From NCBI GenBank assembly GCA_963576565.1, contig OY755045.1, forward strand, positions 42,798,409 through 42,862,408: a DNA stretch of 64,000 nucleotides, given 5' to 3'. Under the pieces are notes generated by a model. The model saw only the letters and a list, made by a program, of their open reading frames with translations. It did no database searches and had not been told where the DNA came from. This stretch comes from Aspidapion aeneum. Its lineage: Eukaryota; Arthropoda; Insecta; Coleoptera; Brentidae. Below, piece after piece: positions 60,395 through 64,000 of this stretch. The position numbers and the translations under genes are program-made. Numbering within the stretch: the stretch's first letter is position 1; the number at the start of each line of letters is the position of its first letter.

Positions 60395-60700
60395 TTTACC
60401 TAAAAATCAAACAAGTTCCTGGCTAATCGGGCTAAAAGGAGTTTTTGTTTCTCTCATCTTTTTCCGTGGGTAGCTTGAAAGCTTCACGGGGTTCAAGATC
60501 TAATGGACACTACACACTAAGTGTTGACAGTTAACTGTTTCGTCCTTATGGGACTCCTCAGAACACTGCTGGGTCGATGTGACAATTCTTGCGAAGTTAA
60601 TTAGACGATTTTGTCTCTAATCATAAGTAAGTAGTGAGAAAACTATCGCAAGAAGCGCCATCTACCGAGATACGAGAGAAACAAAAAACAAAAGCAGTAT
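60395..60700. repeat. Third copy of the 29213/29620 dispersed repeat
   Basis: Shares CAAGATCTAATGGACAC, GTGTTGACAGTTAACTGTTTC, CTTATGGGACTCCTCAGAAC and GATACGAGAGAAAC with the copies in the WDR47 intron. It lies inside the giant inverted repeat. Confidence 0.8.
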
Positions 60701-60885
60701 AATATGTTTTGGTTTATTGAAAATCCAATCTTCTAGTGTACCCTTTTCAACTGAATTTGCTGCCAACTTTTTGAGGGCTCTATATTTTTACTGTTTGTTA
60801 AAACGGCCGGGAATGCAGTCTTGCCCGAGGTCTTTCCTTTCCTGAGCTGGTTACTAAGATTAAAATCCCTTGTTTTTTGTATTAG

Positions 60886-61152
60886 GGACTTATTGCAATA
60901 GTGCCAGGCACTAATTGTGCCGGCCACTATTCTGACGGATTCGCATTGAAAACTGACAGTTGATCTTTTAAAATTGACATACCAAAGTCGAATTTATAAA
61001 TTCAGTCGTTTATTTTCCATTAATAGTGGCGGAACTATTAATTTTGGGTCTTATAATACAGAAAGGCCTAATTTTGAAAGAAGACAGCTGAAAATGTCAG
61101 AATAGTGCCCGGCACAATTATTGCCTTGCTTTATTGCAATAGGTCCCTATTA
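60886..61152. mobile_element. 267-bp MITE with about 75-bp TIRs
   Basis: ATTAGGGACTTATTGCAATA at the left is mirrored by TATTGCAATAGGTCCCTATT at the right. The arms continue through ATTGTGCCGG(C/G)CACTATTCTGAC. Part of its terminal sequence (TAATAGGGACTTATTG) also occurs at 40348 after the mariner. Confidence 0.85.
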
Positions 61153-61993
61153 TTTCTGCTCTTCCTGGCACTGAAATTAGCCAAGTAAGAGTAAGAAGGA
61201 GATGCCAGGAGAGTGAGCGAAAATAAGATATATATACAGGGTGTCCCAAAACTCTGAGTCCACTCAAATATCTTCTGAACTATTGAAGATAACTGAATAT
61301 TTGGCAGTAATCATTAACATCAAGAGATCTATTTTATGAAGAGGCGGTTGTGCTTAAAAATTTTAATTATAAATCCTTTTTGTGTAATACCTCGTTTTAA
61401 AGGTATTTGAAAATTAAAAACATATTTTGATATAGCCGTTAATTGTCTACACAATCAAATCTGTCAAAATCTATGGACTGTCAAAACGAATTTTTTCAGT
61501 TTTTGTCAAAATTCACAAGTTTGTTGTTTTAAACAAAAACCCTATTGAGAGATATCTTGTTTGAAAGGTCTTTGAAAAACCACGTACGCCAACTGTTCCT
61601 TGCCTATGATAAAAAACGTGTCAAAATCTATCGACTGTCAAACTTATTATTTTACCATTTTTTACAAATTTTTAACTATAGCTATACCTGCCATACCCCA
61701 TACGTGGGAATTTTTGACACATATTTGTTGGTATTGCCATGTAGTTTAAGGTTGTGGTTGTTTTCCTCTGGTCAATTACAACATACCCGGGAAAAACATG
61801 GAAAAGCACGGAAATATGGATAAAATTACTTACACAGTCTGTGTCTATGAAAGATCTGTACAATTAAAAGCCACCTACTTTAGTCCGACGTTGCTCCGTT
61901 TTTGAAATACAGTGTGTTTTTGAGAAAATAAAAATCGAATAAATAGCTAAAATATAAATATAACTTTTTATTTAATGTATTTTTTAAACTTTT

Positions 61994-62679
61994 AGCTCAC
62001 ACTACTATCATACTATAGTAGTGTGAGCTATGGTGATCCTAATTTTTTCGACAAAAAAAAAGTAGCTCCGATTTCAAAATTTTTAATATATCTTTGCGTT
62101 TCAGATGATTTTGAAACTTTTTTGTCTTGCTGTCTGTCTGTCTGTATGTCTGTCTGTAACGACCAACCCGCATAACTCAAAAACCCCTTGTCCGATTTAA
62201 ATGAAATTTGGTACCTAGGCTGAGTCTTGGGCCGTGGTGGTCCCATTAAAAAATGAACGAAATCCACCGAACGCAAGTCACATAAAAGGGTGGGGGTAGA
62301 TTTCAAAAATGAGAGTTTATGTGAAAATATGGCGTGTGTGATATCAAACGAAAGGTAATTAAGTCTGGAGTTAAACAAAATGAATTTTAAGTTATTTAAA
62401 AAAAAGGGTGGGGGTAGATGTCAAAAATTAGAGTTTAAGTGAACATATGGCGTGTATGATATCAAACAAAAGGTAAATGAGTCTGGAGTTAAACAAAATA
62501 CATTTTAGTTTTAAAAAAAAAGGGTGGGGGTAGATTTTGAAAATTAGAGTTTAAGGCAAAACATGGCTTGTGTGGTATCAAACGAAAGGTAATTGAGACT
62601 GGAGTTGAATAAAATATATTTCAGTTTTTAGTTATATTAGCTCACACGTACACTATAACTACAGTACTTAGTGTGAGCT
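61994..62679. mobile_element. Nested element with palindromic ends (AGCTCACACTA)
   Basis: Each end is itself a palindrome: AGCTCACACTACTAT-CA-TACTATAGTAGTGTGAGCT (61994-62029; arms of 14 bp) and AGCTCACACGTAC...TTAGTGTGAGCT (62639-62679). Between them are a CTGT-repeat tract (GTCTGTCTGTCTGTATGTCT) and the phrase AACTCAAAAACCCC...GATTT common in insect non-autonomous elements. Confidence 0.7.
62284..62635. repeat. Three-copy about 117-bp tandem repeat
   Basis: Units start AAAAGGGTGGGGGTAGAT at about 62284, 62402 and 62518. Each carries AGAGTTTA, ATATGGCGTGT/ACATGGCTTGT, GATATCAAACGAAAGGTAA and TCTGGAGTTAAACAAAAT. Confidence 0.9.
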
Positions 62680-62921
62680 TAGGTGCCCATAGATTGGCAG
62701 AGTATTTTGTTAATGTATGCATAAAATAAATCCCTCGATGTCATCGATCACTACCAAATATGGTTCAGTTATCTGCAATAGTTCAGCAGATATTTGGGTA
62801 GACCCGGATTTTTGGGACACCCTGTATATATTTTTACAAATTTAAAAACATGCCAGTGGTGATTAATTTCGATCGGACATTTTTGTCTACAAATCAAAAA
62901 AAGAACCAAGTTTCTAGCTCA

Positions 62922-63927
62922 AACCGTTAAGAAGTTGCCAAAATCACGTGACCAGCTGTCAATTTAACAGAAAAGTATCAAATATGTTTCTTTGTAAGAT
63001 TTTTGACGCCGAGTTTAAATATGTAACTGCGGATTCGCTTATCTGTGCATAAATTGTTTTTCCCCTAATGGAGCCATGCAATTGTCGTACTTCTATGGAA
63101 CGAAAACATCGAATTATGTATGCCGCATATTTTTTGTTTTTTTCAGGAAAACTGTTAACTTTACGACAAAAAGTGTGCTATCCTTTTTTAAAGATAATTA
63201 AATTGCCTTTTAGCGGGGGTACATTTTGACCCCGTAGGGGTTTGTTTTACATAAAAAAATTGCCCTCAAAAATAAAATTGTAAATTACGCTTCGGCCATG
63301 TTTAAGCCGCCATATCTACCTCAGTATCAGTTTCTGTTTGAAACTAATAGCCGTTTCTTACTAAGCTTGACATCTTTTTTCGATCTGTATAGTTTTTTAG
63401 TAACTTTCATGACTTTGGTGAAAATATGAAAATTTTGTGCCTGGGGGTAGGTATAGACCAATTTAAGTGTAACTCGAGAACCGCTTAATCTACAGCAAAT
63501 ATTAGACCCACAATGAATGCACCTTAACAATCTGCATATTTTTTATTTCTTATGTTTTTTTTGTAAAACCAGTAGTTTTCTTTAAAAAATCAAAAAACCG
63601 AAAATAAAACAGCATATTTGAGGAACTTACAGAATTTATAGTATAGACACAAATAAAAAACAGAGTATTGATAGTGATTTGGAGAGACCATTATAGTAGA
63701 AGCTAATCACAATTTGTTTGAGTAAAATCGATGTCATAATAAAAAAGTTACGTACATTTGATTCAAACTCCTTTTCGCCATCTTTAAACAAAGATGGCGG
63801 GTTGTTTATGCAGAATTTTCGCAGGTATCTCCATTTTTTTTGGGACATGGTCTTATGACGAATCGATTAAAATATATGAGTATCGGTTTTGCAATTCAAG
63901 CTCAAAATCCTACTGGGCTCTTATACT
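62922..63927. repeat. Giant inverted repeat, right arm
   Basis: The inverse of the left arm, with one extra stretch (about 63048-63110, containing CCCTAATGGAGCCATGCAATT) missing from the left. The minus-strand frame at 63636-63848 reads KEFESNVRNFFIMTSILLKQ, nearly the same as in the left arm. A TIR element of about 5.2 kb is the simplest reading. Confidence 0.9.
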
Positions 63928-64000
63928 ATTTTTATTTCGCCTTAATCTTATAATATTGTTACGGGTTCACAACGACAAATTAAAAACTCGCAAATGTCAA

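Larger units (their letters stand above)
61237..62824. mobile_element. 1.59-kb CAGGGTGTCCCA-type TIR element
   Basis: TATA then CAGGGTGTCCCAAAACTCTG at the left; TTTTTGGGACACCCTG then TATA at the right. The ends match over about 80 bp (AAATATCT..TGAACTATTG.AGATAACTGAA). It carries a nested element at 61994-62679. No transposase recognised. Confidence 0.82.

Overview
The window is AT-rich eukaryotic DNA from a large, transposon-rich genome. One conserved protein gene is split by introns, and the rest is layered mobile elements: mariner, Tigger/pogo-like, hAT, many TIR/MITE families, and I-, RTE- and Jockey/CR1-type LINEs plus a gypsy LTR element. This mix points to an insect, perhaps a beetle. 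The insect call is fairly safe; the order is a guess. There is no prokaryotic gene organisation, and I saw no tRNA, rRNA or CRISPR array.

Host gene. On the minus strand I reconstruct six exons of a WDR47 (nemitin) homologue: 34063-34268, 28680-28857, 28093-28285, 26889-27039, 24596-24774 and 20010-20155. All have GT/AG borders and all join in frame (1053 nt, 350 aa plus stop). They give the C-terminal WD40 propeller, ending at the true stop at 20010. The LisH/CTLH N-terminus was not found and is probably beyond the window. A large disordered-protein exon on the same strand at 55213-55938 is phase-compatible with this gene and may be an upstream exon. A decayed partial duplicate of it lies just downstream at 54800-54990.

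Layout. 0-12 kb: a mariner remnant, a pogo-like MITE, three hAT elements with 7-8 bp target duplications, and several long-TIR elements. 12-15.3 kb: a broken, internally deleted gypsy element with a tandem-repeat leader. 15.8-18.65 kb: a degenerate satellite with a GTTACCGAT/ATCGGTAAC dyad, interrupted by a LINE 3' end. 20-34.3 kb: the WDR47 exons; their introns hold a MITE carrying a LINE with a perfect 9-bp target duplication, a second LINE, foldback elements, tandem repeats, a GC-rich open stretch and hAT insertions. 34.3-47.6 kb: further MITEs, a triple-nested hAT/MITE/hairpin stack, a Tigger-like element abutting a MITE at one TA, a near-complete but broken mariner, Jockey and RTE LINE pieces. 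47.6-54.8 kb: mostly featureless AT-rich DNA with one foldback. 54.8-57.6 kb: the second host exon, its decayed copy, and a 31-bp tandem array. 58.7-63.9 kb: a giant inverted repeat with arms near 1 kb enclosing nested MITEs.

I found no convincing new multi-gene system. The most unusual items are the dyad satellite, the 31-bp TTCGAA array, the giant inverted repeat, the duplicated decayed exon, and the GC-rich open block inside a WDR47 intron.
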